Source of the DNA: Pseudorasbora parva
Taxonomy: Eukaryota > Chordata > Actinopteri > Cypriniformes > Gobionidae
Assembly (NCBI RefSeq): GCF_024679245.1
Contig: NC_090178.1
Location: forward strand, 14,027,861-14,091,860
DNA length: 64,000 bases
Reading direction: 5' to 3'
Both the position numbers and the translations under genes were made by a program. Positions 48,149 through 60,960 of the stretch are shown piece by piece. The notes beneath the pieces were generated by a model. It had not been told where the DNA came from, did no database searches, and saw nothing but the letters and a program-made list of their open reading frames with translations. Each line of letters opens with the position of its first letter. Position 1 is the stretch's first letter.

Positions 48149-51100
48149 TCAGGATTGGAGGGGCAGGTATGTGTGGGTGGTGGTGGAGGTGTGTTCAGGG
48201 ACGGGGATGACTACACCCTGTCTCTGGAGTTCTCGGAGCACGTCCAGTATAGAGTCCAGCTCCAGTCTGAAGGCATCCAGCTCTTTAGCCCTGCCGTGAG
48301 CGAGTCTCCTCCAGCGCTCCACCTCACCCTGCTGCTCCTGTTCCACCACCCGACGTGTGTCTGCTATCACCTGCAACACACCTAACATCAGTGTACTCAA
48401 TCATGATATAGTGCAGAGGCTGTCCTTCAGCAGACTGCTGCCGAGATCCATTATGAACAACTATATACTGTACATACTGTACAGCAACAGAAAATGAGAA
48501 GTGTGCTTACTGTTTATTCTTTGTATGTGTCAAACTGTGCAAGTAAGGATATGTGTTAGTACACTACCTTTCAAAAGTTTAGGGGCAACCAATTTTTTTT
48601 AGTAACATTATAAATATCTTTACTGTCACATTTGATCAATTTAATGGGTATTTGCTGAAAAAAAGTATTAATTTCTTTAAAGGTGCACTATGTATTTATG
48701 CAGTAAAATATCCAAAAACTACTAGGCCAGTGTTATACATTTTGTTCAGTTGAGTTCTTACTATACCCCAAATGTTTCCAACTACTTGGAAATTATGAGA
48801 AAATTGCTATTTTAACCAAGGAACCGGGACATCTGAGGGAGTCGCCTATCAATTGCGTCATATCGGCATTATTCTCGGATTCCGGTTTTATTTTGGAGAA
48901 GTGCTTTACTCTTAGCAGAGTGCAACAAGTGTCACAGCAGCCGCTGAGCGATTGCACAGAGTAAAGTCATAACATAATTTTAAACACACTTAAATGATTC
49001 TAATACGATAAACAGAGCTGCATAACCTCATACTCATGACCCGAAAAGCAAAAATCGTGCCCGCGGCTGTGTCCCGTCATAATAAAAGTCCCATGAGCCG
49101 TTTATTTGGCAACAATCGCTCAAGCTGCTTTGCTCAGCTCCCTCAACATTCGGTCCCACTCTGCTTCATACTACAGTAACGTTAATAACCGCATTCATAA
49201 ACATGATTTCTGCCAGTCGAGTCCTATCCTGATTCTTTCCCACCACCTGTGAGGTGAAGACCACATGTCCCAAGATTCTGAGCTCAAACTTGGCGCTATC
49301 ATCAAACTACACCTTTGTTTTGAATAGGCGCCCTCTAACGGACAGCAACATTACATAGTGCAGTTTTAAAGCTTAAAAGTTTTGAACTGTTGGTTATGTA
49401 TAGCACGTGTAGGTGTGTTACCTGCTGAAGCTGTTTCTCACGCTGATTGTAGCGGAGCTCCATGGACTGAATCTTCTGCTCCAGGCTAGTGAAGTGTCTT
49501 AATTCAGGACTGTGGGCTTCTTTGGCCTGTTTCAGCTCTTCCAGAAGCTTAGACAGCTATTTAATAATAATAATAATACGTTTTATTTATATAGCGCCTT
49601 TCCCATACTCAAGGTCGCTGTACACAAAATATACACAAAATAGACATACACACACAATATAGGACATAAACATACAAATATACAGAGGAGAAAAACAATT
49701 CTGAGCAGAGAAAGATTGGAAATACTGTAAGAAAAGATATGTTTTTAGTTGAGACTTGAAGGAGGATAAAGTAACAGTGTCGCGTAGAGAAAAGCGGAGG
49801 GAATTCCAGAGTTTCGGGGCCACAGTACTGAACGGTCTTCCACCCATAGTAGAAAAAGACGGAAATGAGGTACAGTGAGTAGTCTAGAGTCAGATGACCG
49901 GAGAGTATGTGGTGGAGAATGCCAGTGCAGAAGCTCAGATAAATAATGGGTAGCAAGTCCGTGCAGACATTTAAAAGTTAACAGTAGAATTTTGTATTGG
50001 ATGCGGACAGAGACAGGTAGCCAATGAAGATTATAGAGTACTCTTTACTCTTTAATAGAGTATTTACATAAACATAACAGGAAATAAGGAGAGAAAATTA
50101 AAAATCCTGTGTTTAAAGAAGAATGGAAATTGAATGACTGATTCTCTACCTGATTCTGCAGGGCTTCCTCTCTGATTTTAGAAACAGCCAGAGCATCTTT
50201 GGTTCTCTGGAGCTCCTTTACTTGCCCCTGTAAATGCTGCACTATTATCTGAATAGAAAAGTTACATGAATTCAGAACACATTAAGCTTTAGTCCAAAGC
50301 AACTTACAATGCAAGCAAAGTTACTAGTGCCAATTTTATCAGCAAATAAATGCACACAGACATAATGCATAAATAGATATGTTGAAGAGACACAAACAGC
50401 TTCAAATTTATTCAAGAACCAACCTCCTGTGTGTTCACTTGATTGGTGAGTTCAGCCACTTTGGAGGAGGAATGCTCAAGGGCATGACAAGCTAGGAGGT
50501 GTTCAATCTCTTTTTGATGCTCAGCCTTGACAGAAGCGAGTTGCTCCGCATTCTGCTCCTGAACCCTGAAGAAAGTGCCATTTTGATACTGTGTTAATGC
50601 ACAATTAGACTGTATTATCATACACTGAAATCTTTCCCCACAATTTCCATGTTTTCACTGTTATACGGTAGTGAAAGTGACATGTGAAGGGCCAAGTATA
50701 GTAACCCATACTCTGAATTTGTCCTCTGGATTTAACCCATTCAAGTTAAATTCAAGTTAACCCATGCACATACATTAGGAGCAGTGAGCAGCCATCCTTG
50801 CTATGGCACCCAGGGAGCAATTGGGGATCATTTTCTGCTGGTATTGAGAATCGAACCCACAACCTTCATCTGACTCGCTAACTGTTAGGTCACGACTGCC
50901 CATAGGGGGTGCTATTACATATTTTCTGAAAGAGTACAGAATCTCTGCATCAAAACACAAGCAAAGAAGCAGAAACAAGCAATAGAAGTTTGTGTGCACC
51001 AAGTGTGCTGCACAAGTCCTGAAAAGTGAAACCAAAGCATCTTGGTGGCTGTTTGGAGTATAGGTCTAAACCCCACACTCTCCATGTAACCAAAGGGACA

Positions 51101-54100
51101 CGAGCCAAACTAAAAAATCCATTAAATATCAAATTTTTTTTTCCAAAGACATTTCTATCAATGTAGATAGTTCTCATCACACAAACCTATTTACAAGTTT
51201 TCTTTTCCCTGTAATTTTTTTTTCATGCTTTAAAGCGGGGTGTAACATCATGACTGATAGCTGTGCTTACGATTGAGTATGCAGGAGCGGGAGTGCGGGC
51301 AGGACCTTGGTCCTGTGACTTCACCTCAGGATAGGCAAAGACCGTTACTGGAATATTTTGGCTTAATTTTCCTACAGTCTATGTTATGCACCTGTTAAAT
51401 AATGTGATCACTTGTCTAACGTTTATGAAATGTCAAATGAAGGTATAGGACTGTAAAGCTTTGAGTGTGTTGACTGACTCGATCTACTCTTTTTATGCTC
51501 TAGATGCATTCTTTGACAAAAAAAGTGTTGAACATTTTCTCAGCTTTTTTTCAAAATGTTGCTTTTTGTTTAAAAGCTAAGGCTTTGTTCAGATATGCAC
51601 ACAACAAAATATTCTGAGGGGCATGACAAAAAAACTGAAATTGAAAAATGCTGGCTGGCAAATAATAAAAAAAAAATGCTGGTGGGGAAGAGTGTTAATG
51701 TAAATAATTTGAGTGCTGTACATCCACAAAGCAATACAATTCTTCAGTTTTATCTTATTTTACATATATATTTTATTATTTTTTTGTTAATTCTACAAAA
51801 AGAAAATTGTATATTTTGTCCTGATCATTTGTTGCACTGAATTGAATTGATGCTGATTATAATAATTGTCCAAATGGGATTATTTTCATAACAGTGGCCT
51901 AAATTTTCAATATGAACATTTTTCTTTTGATTGTGGGTTTGACCAAGTACACCTGGCTGCAGCCTGCAGAACTGGGTGGAGCGTGTTCATAGTAGGTGTA
52001 GGATGGAGTACATGTTCAAATCTATATGAACTGGAAAAGAACACACACACACACAAAAAACCCACTATCTCGCAATGTCCCTGAAATGGTTTATGGTTTT
52101 GTTAAATTAAGCTGGTCTTTAGGTTAACGCATGAATAACCCCACAACATTTCAACACATGTACTGGTTGATTATCCACGGCAGGAGGCTCAGGTCTTCAG
52201 GCAGAAGAATGAATTATGAATCAAATGATTCATGAAATGTGATTACTTCATATCACCAAGGAAATGAAAAAAGATACTTTAAATAGCGTGGCAAGGCACA
52301 CTTATTTTACAGGTGTCATTGTTTTTTTTATAAGCCATGTAGGGTGCAGTTGTATGTGTGTAATGTGTGTGCCTTGTTGATTTAGTTTCTTGCTTTATTT
52401 TTCTTCACTACATTGCAAAGCATAATATCAGACTTTTTCAGGAAAACATGCTGTTCCTCATTATTAATTGCTATTCCTCATTAGTGATGTCTGTTTCCTG
52501 AGCGAATCTTTTGATTTGATTATTTTCAGTCAACTGGTTCACAAAGAACATTAAATGGTTCATTTGTGATTCCGACTGATCCAGAACATTAAATTGTAAA
52601 AGCGAGTCAAGTGATCGATAAACACTTGATGTGGTCTCACCCTGCTCAAATAAGCCATGATCCAGGAGTAATATGCTCCAAAATTTTCATAATAATGTCA
52701 GACTGAACTATAAACTAGTTAAGGTCTATCTTACTTGTGTCACATGAGAAACCTTCCTTTTACTGGAGTAATATTTTAATGAGTGTTTCTCTAATTTAAC
52801 TTAAGTACAGGTTTTTATGTACACCATGAATAAACACTTTATAATTAATTTATCTTGCCATTGCGGACTATTGCTGCATGATAGGGAAGACAACTCCAAA
52901 CACATTATAGTAATCATGTATGTCTATGAAAGCAGAAAAATCTGATTTATAGTGCAGCCAGGCTCATCTTAAATCCTGTGAAGAAAATGTATGGGACTGT
53001 TTCAAGGTTTCACTTCATGTAGTAGGGCTGCTGTTGTTCAGAACATTTCAAGGGTGCTTCAAAAGGTTTATAAAAACACAACTGAACCACTTCAACAAAC
53101 GTTACCTGAGGAGCTGATTCTGTGCGTGTGTGACTGCAGCCTGCATGGAAACTTTCTCTTGATCTCCCTGTATCTCTAATTGTGCCAATCTCATCCTCAG
53201 ACTATCGTTCTCTAGCTGAACCTCTGAGATGTGTGATCCTGAGAACGCTCCGGGGTGGTAGTCCTTCTCATCTTGGGTAGGGGGGAAAGTCTCAGCTGCA
53301 GGTTTTTTGGGCTCTTTGGCTGCACCCAAATGTCGCTTGGGCTCATCACGATCGAAGCCAGGACCTGAAAGCATGGTTTTCCTCTCCCTCTGTAGACGCT
53401 CTACAGTGCGACTCAGCTCCTGAATGGTGCGGCTCTTGGAGCTCAACTCCTGGGTTAGTCTCTCGATGCGGGTTGCTTGTGCTGCCTCTGCGTTGAGCTG
53501 GTGACGTGATGGGCTGCGGGCAGGCTTGTCTGTTTGTGTCAAAGCTTGAGCTTGGGCCTGGCGGAGCTGTTCTTGCAGAGAGGTCAACTCTGCCTGGAGG
53601 GTGCTCTCTTGCTTTTGATGGGCCATCTTTACTTCATCCAGCTCTGCCTTTAACCTCCGAGTCTGTGATTCAGACAATTCTGATGAGGTGGCCTGATTGT
53701 TCTGGTTCTTCTCAGCCAAACGCTGCTCCAGATCTGTGATCTGCTGTTCATATTGGAGCTGAAAAAGAGAAAAATAAAAATAATTTTAGCTGGCTTAAAT
53801 ATAACTTAAATATAGTCATTAAAGCCTGACTTCATAAGGGCGGGGCAATATAGCTTTAAAAACTAATAAAAACAGATGTATAATTTTATTCAGCAAAGAC
53901 TTTTCAAAAGATTATGTTTCGAAAGATTTATATTTCAAATAAATGCTTAATTTAAATTTTATTTTTTACTTTCTATTCATCAATTATTATTATTTTTAAC
54001 TTACTGACCCCAAACCTTTGATGGGTTGTGTATATCACCAAATATATAGTGAATTTTCAATTCATCACCCAGCCTTACTTTGCTTCAGTTTCCATTTTTA

Positions 54101-57100
54101 CTGTTAACATTCTAGTCATGAGGGCACACAGCAGGGTTTAGAAATGAGAGAAATGCTGCCACTCTGAAAGCATATTAAAGTCCATGTGCACTTAAGGCTT
54201 AAAATAGAAACCTAATTTTCTTGGCAAACTTGTTTTTCTGTAAATAGATCAATCCATCTGTGGGCTGGGCTCTGGTAAATAACATATTTGGAAAAAGGAA
54301 AAATAGTTTGAGTTGCTTTTTTCTTTACTAATTAAGGACAAAGCACTTCAGTCAGTGAGATCAGGGTCACCATGCTCCATCAGTTCAAACTTGTTTCGTA
54401 ACCTGGGGCCGGTTGCCTGCTCAGACTAGTCTTAAAAGTTATTTGTCTATTTTTTTTCTTCAAGATTGTTCCTAACTGTTTTAAGTCTGTTACATAAAAA
54501 GGTAGATTGGTCTAATTTGAATCAGAAAACTTGACTAATTGCTATTTTCTTAATATAGTGTCTAAATTTACGCAACAGATCCCTGGTCTCAATTTTAAGG
54601 TGATGATACAAGGGGAAACTTTTTGAGCAATGTTGCTGAGCATTGTTGCTGTCAACGGGCAACCAGGTGAGACACAGGGCCCACGACTGATCTAAAGTAT
54701 TCAAGATAGAATTTTTTTGCCCATTTTCAATGGTAAAGTGCCCAAGCAACATCGCTCGGCAACAAAAAGTTGCCCTGTGTATTATCACCTTTAAATCATT
54801 TAAATCATTCTATAGATTTAAAGGTGCCCTAGACTGAGTTGAAACATGTTAAATTGTTCTCTGATATCTACTTAGAGGGTATGTGGCTTATATAAGGGCA
54901 AAAATGTCCAGATACAGTTTTACAGGTCTATTTACAACCCTAGAAATTGTCCCTAGGATATAATGCTCTGTTTTTGCCTTATTTGGAAGGGTCATGAATA
55001 TTAATAGTGAGCTCTGCTCTGATTGGCTTATTTCAGCAGCTTACACAAGTGCAGTTGTTCAGCGAAGCAGCTCGTGAGTCCTGACAGAACACAGACAGAC
55101 TAAATGACACTTTAAGCAGAACATCGCAAATGGAGATTGCTAAAAGATTGCTTTATTGGTGTTTTCAGATCATCCGCACGTGCGAGAGAGAGCTCGCGTG
55201 CATATGGTTGCCAGTAGGCATGTGCCGATATCAATTTTTCATGTTGTGATTAATTGATGAAGTTTTATCACGATATACGATATTATCACGATATTGAAAT
55301 AAGTTGCAAAAAAAAAAGTGTTGCCATAGCATAACAGCTTTAAGAACTATTTTTGTAAGAACAAAAACAACTGAATGTTTAAATACAATAATACACCAAA
55401 AATATATACAGCTCTGGAAAAAAAAATTAAGAGACCCCTCATTGAGAAATCAATGTTAAGTGGTCTCTTGATATTTTTCAGAGCTGTAAAAGTAAAATTT
55501 TCAAACAGATTAAATTGCAAAAGAATTAGGCTATAAAGAACAACAGGTAGGCTTACAAATTACAATAAGGGCTCATTATTTAATGCATTAACTAAGATTG
55601 AGCAATAGCTACATTTGGTACAGAAAGTATAATGTTTTTGTTAATGTTAGTTAAGAAATACTGATCATTGTTAGCTTTATCTTAGGTCCATTAAAAAAGT
55701 TATTTTGATTTTGATTTTAATGTTATTAAACAGTAACTAAGAAATTAACATAGAATGATTAATTCTTTATAAGTATTTTTCATTGTCAGTTTGGTAATAA
55801 TGAATTAACATGTTAACTAATGAAGTCGTATGTCTCAAAAGTTTTACTGTACAATAACAAATAATCAGAACAGTTCTAATTATTAGGGCATGTTGTAGTC
55901 CAGATTAAAACATAAACATGTTTAAGTTTGAAAATAAATAGCCTATTAAGTCTTTAAGTATTAAGTATTTGGTGCTGTGATGAACAACATTGAGATTACA
56001 CAAACGAATGGCTGTTTTAAAAACTACACGCTTTTTGTTTGTTTGTTTGCTGGTTTCCGGGGTAACTGCTTCATTCTGCAGTTCATCAGCGCCCTCTGCT
56101 GTCACTGAGCGGCACTTCAGCAGCGCGTCTCCTTCACCGGTTCAGTCATGTGCAAACGCACGTTGGCTTGTTTATATCTGAGCGCGTGTCCCTTTGACGC
56201 AGAATACAGCAGTGTTAAGCATTTATACGGTTGATGGGCAAAGTATTCTTGAGTGCATTATAAAAAAACGATAAATTGTTAATAAATTATTATTTACGAT
56301 ATTTTAAAGTACCCACGATAACAATATCGTGCATATTCATTACCGTGATAAATCGCATTATCGAAAATCGGCACATGTCTAGTTGCCAGATTGCACGTTT
56401 AGGTAAAACACTTCTTCTGTTAATTTAACAGAAAAGCTCTGATTGGAGGATTTAAAATTAGTGAAATCTGGCAACCACAAGGACAAACACTCGAACACTG
56501 CTCTTTTTCCCCCGACAAAACCAAAACCAGTGCTTTTTGTTCAAGCTTATATTTTTTAAACTACATTTTAGACTCTTTTTTCGTCAACGATATCGCATGT
56601 TTATGTAACATTAGTCACAATGTAGCCTACGCAGTGACTGTGATGTATTCTGAAATACAATCATGCAAAAACATCATAACTCAGCTCTTAAAAATATAAA
56701 TATATATTTTACAAAATGAATAGAAGCCTTGTCAAATGACTTTCGTTTTAACTTATATGGTGGAGAAGGTGACGTTATCTAGAAGGATCAAGAGAGCAAT
56801 CTGTAAGCAACTAAACTAATGTAGTATGACATACGTATCTACGGTTGTATTTTGTAATACAAAATAACATTAACCTTCGTCATTAGACACACTATTTAGT
56901 TTTGTATGGTAATTGGAGTTTCCTATTGTTACTGTACTAGCATCTTGCGTTATCTAGACAATGCTCTCTTTCAATTTAATCAGAAACTGTTTAGATAGTC
57001 TATAAGTGGATAAATCACTGCTTACTGCTTGCAGGAATATAGTTGGAATTGCCTCTTCAGTTTCAGACGCTGAGCGAAGCTTGCTTGATATTGTCCCAGG

Positions 57101-60100
57101 TTAGAAAAAGTGTCCGTGGTGAAATGGGCTGAGCAAACGAATGATTTTGAATTAATTTGTTGCAGTATCCGATTATAAACATCAACCATGACTGCTGACA
57201 TTTTTTATCTGTGGGAAGGGTATGAAAAGTCCTCATGTCCCCTGCACAGCCTGGAACAGGACATTTGTGTCCATGATCTGCCATGCTGACATATGCAAAT
57301 TATGTACATATTAATGATCCCAGCAATTTCATCACAGTTGGTATTATGCTGAGATTTGCATATTTTTCCGTGGTGTTTTTAGTGCACGAGATTTACATAA
57401 GAAGTAGGAGGCAATGAGTGTATGAGACTCACAGTATGTTATGTCCATGTACTGAACTCTTATTTTTTCACTATGGCAAGGTTTATAACATTTTTCATTC
57501 TAGGGCACCTTTAACATTCAGTGTTTTTACACGAAATTCCCTGTGACCTATTAAAGGGTTAGTTCACCCAAAAATGAAATTAATGTAATTAATGACTCAC
57601 CCTAATGGCGTTCCTCACCCTTAAGACCTCTGTTCATCATCAGAACACAGTCCAAAAAGATTCAAACGGTTCATGAATCAGTGAATCGATCAATGATTCG
57701 GGTCGCCAATGTCACGTGATTTCAGCAGTTTGCCGCGATCCGAACTACTGAAATCATGTGACATTGGCGACCCGAATCATTGATTGATTCACTGATTCAT
57801 GAACCGTTTGAATCTTTTTGGAGGAACACGGAAGAGAAGACAATGCTGAATAAATTCATCGTTTTTCATATTTTTGGACCAAAATGTATTTTCGATGCTT
57901 CAAGAGATTCTAATCAACCAACTGATGTCACATATTGACTACTTTGATGATGTTTTTATTAGCTTTCTGGACATGGACAGTAAAGTGGGCATTGACTGCA
58001 TATGCTCTGGGACTAAAATATAAAATATCTTAAACTGTGTTCCGATGATGAACGGAGGTCTTACGGGTGAGGAACGACATTAAGGTGAGTCATTAATGAT
58101 ATAAATTTCATTTTTGGGTGAACTAACCCTTTAAGTACTGAATCTGAATCAGAAATGAGTACTTTGATTCTGTGATACTGTTGTTCCATTGCTCGGAGAC
58201 TACGTTTAGCTTCTTCATCACGGCCCTCTAGCTCTGCCTCCAGTCGATGTACACGTCTCTCTAAAAGAGCCACTGTCTTGGAGGACTGAGGGACAGTTGA
58301 GGGGTGTACGTCCAATCCATCAACTTCAGTGCCGGCAGACGCAGCGGCCAAGATCAGGGCTGGCAGGGAGTTTGGATGCCTGCGTTTCAAGAGCTCTTCC
58401 ATCTGTTTGAGCTGAGAGAGAAAAGGGGAACATGAGTGATAGATGGAACAGAATCTAAGAAGTTCTATTACTGATGCAGCCAATAATAAATATATTGTAT
58501 CGAAATCCATTCATCACTTTTTTTTAGCATTATTTTTGTTCCTTTGTTTTTAGATATACGGAAGCAGTGAGAGGAAGGGTTTGTGAATTGTTGCAAGCCA
58601 AATTCAAACCTACATGAACAACACGACTCAAACTAAATAGAAAAAGTCCGCAAACTAATAAGCCAATTGAATACAAAGTTGTTAATTTAGTTATCAAAAT
58701 TTACATCAGTCAAAGAAAAGAGTTTAACATGAAGAGGAGGTCTTAAGAAGAAAACCTATTCAGATGGTCTGTTACTCACAGACACAGATGGATAATTCCA
58801 GCTCTCAGGAAATTGAACACAAAGAACAATGTGGTCTGAATGAGACGTACCTGCAGAACAAGGCAACAATAACATGTGGAGAGGGACAAAGCTGTGTCTG
58901 ACCTGTCGTTCTAGGTCCTGGATTCGTTTAGCTTCACCCGCCCTCTCCTTTGTCTTTCTCTGTTGCTCATTGGCTCTCCTGTTGACCTCCATCTTTAGCT
59001 TTTCCACCTGCTCAGTGAGCCTTTGAGTCTCAGCGGTGGCGGCTCGAAGTCTGGATGCATCTTTGTCCAGAAGCTCCTGGTTCTCGGCATACCACTGCAG
59101 TCTCTTCTTCATCTCTGCAACCTCCTCTCGATGCTTTTCCTGGAGCATCTTTAGCTCGAAACCTTTATCACCTGCCAGACAATTATTTTAGTCAATATGA
59201 CGATTACCTTGCCAAAAATAGACTGCCACGGTAAAACTTCCATATCTGAAGCTCTTACCAGAAGTACAGACAGCCTGGACTCTGGCAAGGTCTCGCTCTT
59301 TCCTCATCATCTCCAGGTCTACATGCAGGGCTTGTTTCTCCTGTTTTACCCTGTGGATCTCATCCTGCAGTCGTTCCTCCTTTTTCTAAACAGAAAGACT
59401 TTGCATCAGAAGTGTACCTAAAATTCTGTCTAGGTAGGCAGCTCACTATGTTTTGGAACAGATCTGTTAATATGATGTAGTTCTCTTACCTGTGCAGCTT
59501 GTACCTGACTTGTCAACTCTGCAATGCTGAAGCCTTGGTCAGCAATGCTTCTCCCTCCGACGGTTCTTTGAATGCTGTTCATGTTCAGCCGATCCCTGGG
59601 GAATGAATATTTATTGCTTTTATATTAGCTGCTGCAAAGAACAGCATGAATAGTAAAAACCTGCTGTGATACGTACTAAAACACTACTGACAGACTTTTA
59701 AAGAACTGACCTGGTAAGGGCAAGCTCAGTGAGAAGTCTCTGGTTTTCCATGAACAAAGCCTCCTCGTTTTGTTTGCTTTGAGCTTGGAGTGCTTTCATT
59801 TGCAGATATAGCTTCTCGTTCTCCTGTTAAAACCACCGGGAAGAAGTTTCACACATTTTGCTCTGAACCTATTTGTACCATATGAATACTAATGACCAAA
59901 ATGCAAATATATTCAGTGCATGTAATACATGGTGCATAGTTCCAGATAAGAATTAATTGGATTTGGTTTCTGGAAAGGCCACGAGTTCTCCTGTAATTAC
60001 AGGAAATGTGAGAAGTAATCACCAACGTTATTCTAATTTCTGAGTAGTAATAGTGTAATTTTAAAGAACTGTTTAATTACGTGCCTCATTAAGCTTAAAT

Positions 60101-60461
60101 AGTCTATAATGATCTGGAAAAAAAAGTCTAAGAGGCTACAGATTCTTGTGTTGTATCACATTAATATATGATATTTGTAAGATCTCACGAAAAGAGATGT
60201 AGGACAAGAGAAAAAATAAATAAAACCTATTTATAATAAATGCACATTAATGTGAGCCATGTTTCAGCATGCCTCATTCTAATATATGCCAGAAAATGAG
60301 CAGAGATGAAGAGAGAGACTCACTTGATGGTAACCCTGAATCAGAGTCTCCTGTTCCTTTATCTCTTTCTCTATGAGCTTGAGTTTCTCTTCAGTCACAG
60401 GATCTGAAGCTTTGCCAAAACTCCACTTTCGTTTGTTACTGGCCTCCTCTGCACGGTGTAG
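48149..60461 (-). CDS. cep162: cep162 3' part: 11 coding exons of centrosomal protein 162 (partial)
   Basis: On the minus strand eleven GT-AG exons keep frame: 60461-60324, 59823-59711, 59595-59490, 59385-59259, 59171-58903, 58411-58163, 53758-53106, 50565-50424, 50248-50150, 49556-49422 and 48370-48149 (TGA at 48151-48149). CEP162 is a microtubule-binding centriole distal-end protein that recruits transition-zone components for primary cilium formation (family knowledge). The encoded part is almost wholly coiled coil. Diagnostic stretches are [67 protein letters not shown], and the end [21 protein letters not shown]. The protein ends HTYLPLQS, longer than the human end as I recall it. More 5' exons should lie right of the window. 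Introns carry a LINE, a SINE and TTAA/hAT elements. Confidence 0.93.
48559..49400. mobile_element. Palindromic repeat interrupted by family A element
   Basis: The left arm 'cactacctttcaaaagtttagg' type sequence (48571) and right arm 'aaaagttttgaactgttgg' (49375) belong to one palindromic repeat, also present at 13840-14260. The family A element lies between them. All is in the last cep162 intron. Confidence 0.65.
48680..49371 (+). mobile_element. Family A nonautonomous element, full copy
   Basis: Ends with related inverted words: GGTGCACTATGTA on the left and TACATAGTGCAG on the right. The interior matches 4684-5200 and 33661-34352 (inverted). The class is not certain and no target duplication can be read safely. 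Confidence 0.78.
49557..50041 (-). mobile_element. L2-type LINE 3' end, directly beside a cep162 exon
   Basis: Reads minus-strand into the standard LINE C-terminus ([19 protein letters not shown] and [12 protein letters not shown], 49840-49750). It then reaches the tail 'ggcgctatataaataaaacg' and ATT repeats at 49574-49561. The tail stops 2-4 bases from the exon acceptor at 49557-49558. Confidence 0.8.
50665..50901 (-). mobile_element. tRNA-derived SINE (HAmo/V-SINE-like)
   Basis: On the minus strand it starts GGGCAGTCGTGACCTAACAG, with a box A-like TAACAGTTAGCGAG (50874-50887) and a box B GGTTCGATTCTC (50857-50846). The tail has GTTCACTGCTCC-like GCTCACTGCTCC and ends near a 'gggttaaatccagagga' block. 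The head resembles cyprinid HAmo SINE; the family name is from memory. Confidence 0.7.
50902..53105. other. cep162 intron, otherwise nothing recognised
   Basis: AT-rich intron DNA with short open frames lacking coding character. No paired repeat ends were found. Confidence 0.5.
53759..54821. other. cep162 intron, nothing recognised
   Basis: AT-rich intron DNA. Around 54630-54790 there are 'gttgctgagcattgttgctg' and 'cggcaacaaaaagttgccctg' phrases that look partly inverted, perhaps a short MITE. Confidence 0.4.
54822..57510. mobile_element. TTAA-class element family C, full copy split by hAT-like element
   Basis: Perfect 12-bp inverted ends AGGTGCCCTAGA and TCTAGGGCACCT with TTAA outside on both sides (54818-54821, 57511-57514). 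The element is about 1.5 kb without its insertion. No transposase is seen. The right third recurs at 40115-40919. Confidence 0.88.
55215..56381. mobile_element. hAT-like nonautonomous element with 8-bp duplication
   Basis: Flanked by GTTGCCAG at 55207-55214 and 56382-56389. Ends TAGGCATGTGCCGAT and ATCGGCACATGTCTA are inverted. The interior near both ends has 'acgatatcg'-type words. An 8-bp duplication and TAG-type ends fit hAT. It is inserted in family C element 54822-57510. Confidence 0.88.
57555..58130. mobile_element. TTAA-flanked MITE with long internal hairpin
   Basis: Ends AGGGTTAGTTCACCC and GGGTGAACTAACCCT with TTAA at 57551-57554 and 58131-58134. Near the middle, 57660-57713 ('cggttcatgaatcag', 'gattcgggtcgccaatgtca') is inverted at 57758-57812. 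It is a typical teleost MITE and lies in cep162 intronic DNA right before an exon. Confidence 0.9.
58412..58902. other. cep162 intron, nothing recognised
   Basis: Intron between the exons at 58903-59171 and 58163-58411. No repeat ends were identified. Confidence 0.5.
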
Positions 60462-60604
60462 CTATGGAATTAGAAATGTAACAGTTTAGAACTTAAATTT
60501 GAGAAATGACAGGGAATTGTTTGCTCAGGCTTTAGGCTGTTCAGTTTATTAACTACAGTAACAAAATATTGAAGCTATCATGCTGTTAACTTAAAGCCCA
60601 CCTG

Positions 60605-60960
60605 TGGTGAAAATCAAGTTTTTAAATGTTGTTTATAATGTCTATGTGGTGTCTAAATATGCTTTAAGACGAAACATGTAAATTCAGGATACATAAGGAT
60701 AAGGATAAGGATACATATTTTTAAAAGGCAGCTGTCTGACTCTGAGACGGTGAACGGGAACATGGTTTGTGTAACATTAGCAACACATTACTGGCTGTTA
60801 CTGATAACCTAGTCAAGCGAAAGGCTAATCATATTAATTACTGTTATGTGTCTGACGTTGTAAAGAACGATAACATTGTGGTTACTACAGTAACTTGAGG
60901 GCTAATTTGCATATTCATCGTTCCACGTATACTAAATGAGGCAAGTTATCTGCAAACTAT
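60605..60960. repeat. Dispersed repeat family B (copy with empty foldback site)
   Basis: Matches 5960-7007 plus 9153-9315 ('gtgaaaatcaagtttttaa', 'gtaacattagcaacacatta', 'ctgttatgtgtctgacgttg'). At 60828-60845 it reads straight through the point where the foldback element sits at 7008. Confidence 0.78.

Noticed and set aside
48155..48385. Plus-strand open frame over the last cep162 exon
   Set aside because: It is a shadow of the minus-strand coding exon, which matches the cep162 C-terminus.
50846..50901. Possible tRNA gene with box A and box B
   Set aside because: It does not fold as a full tRNA and continues into a SINE body; called as SINE.
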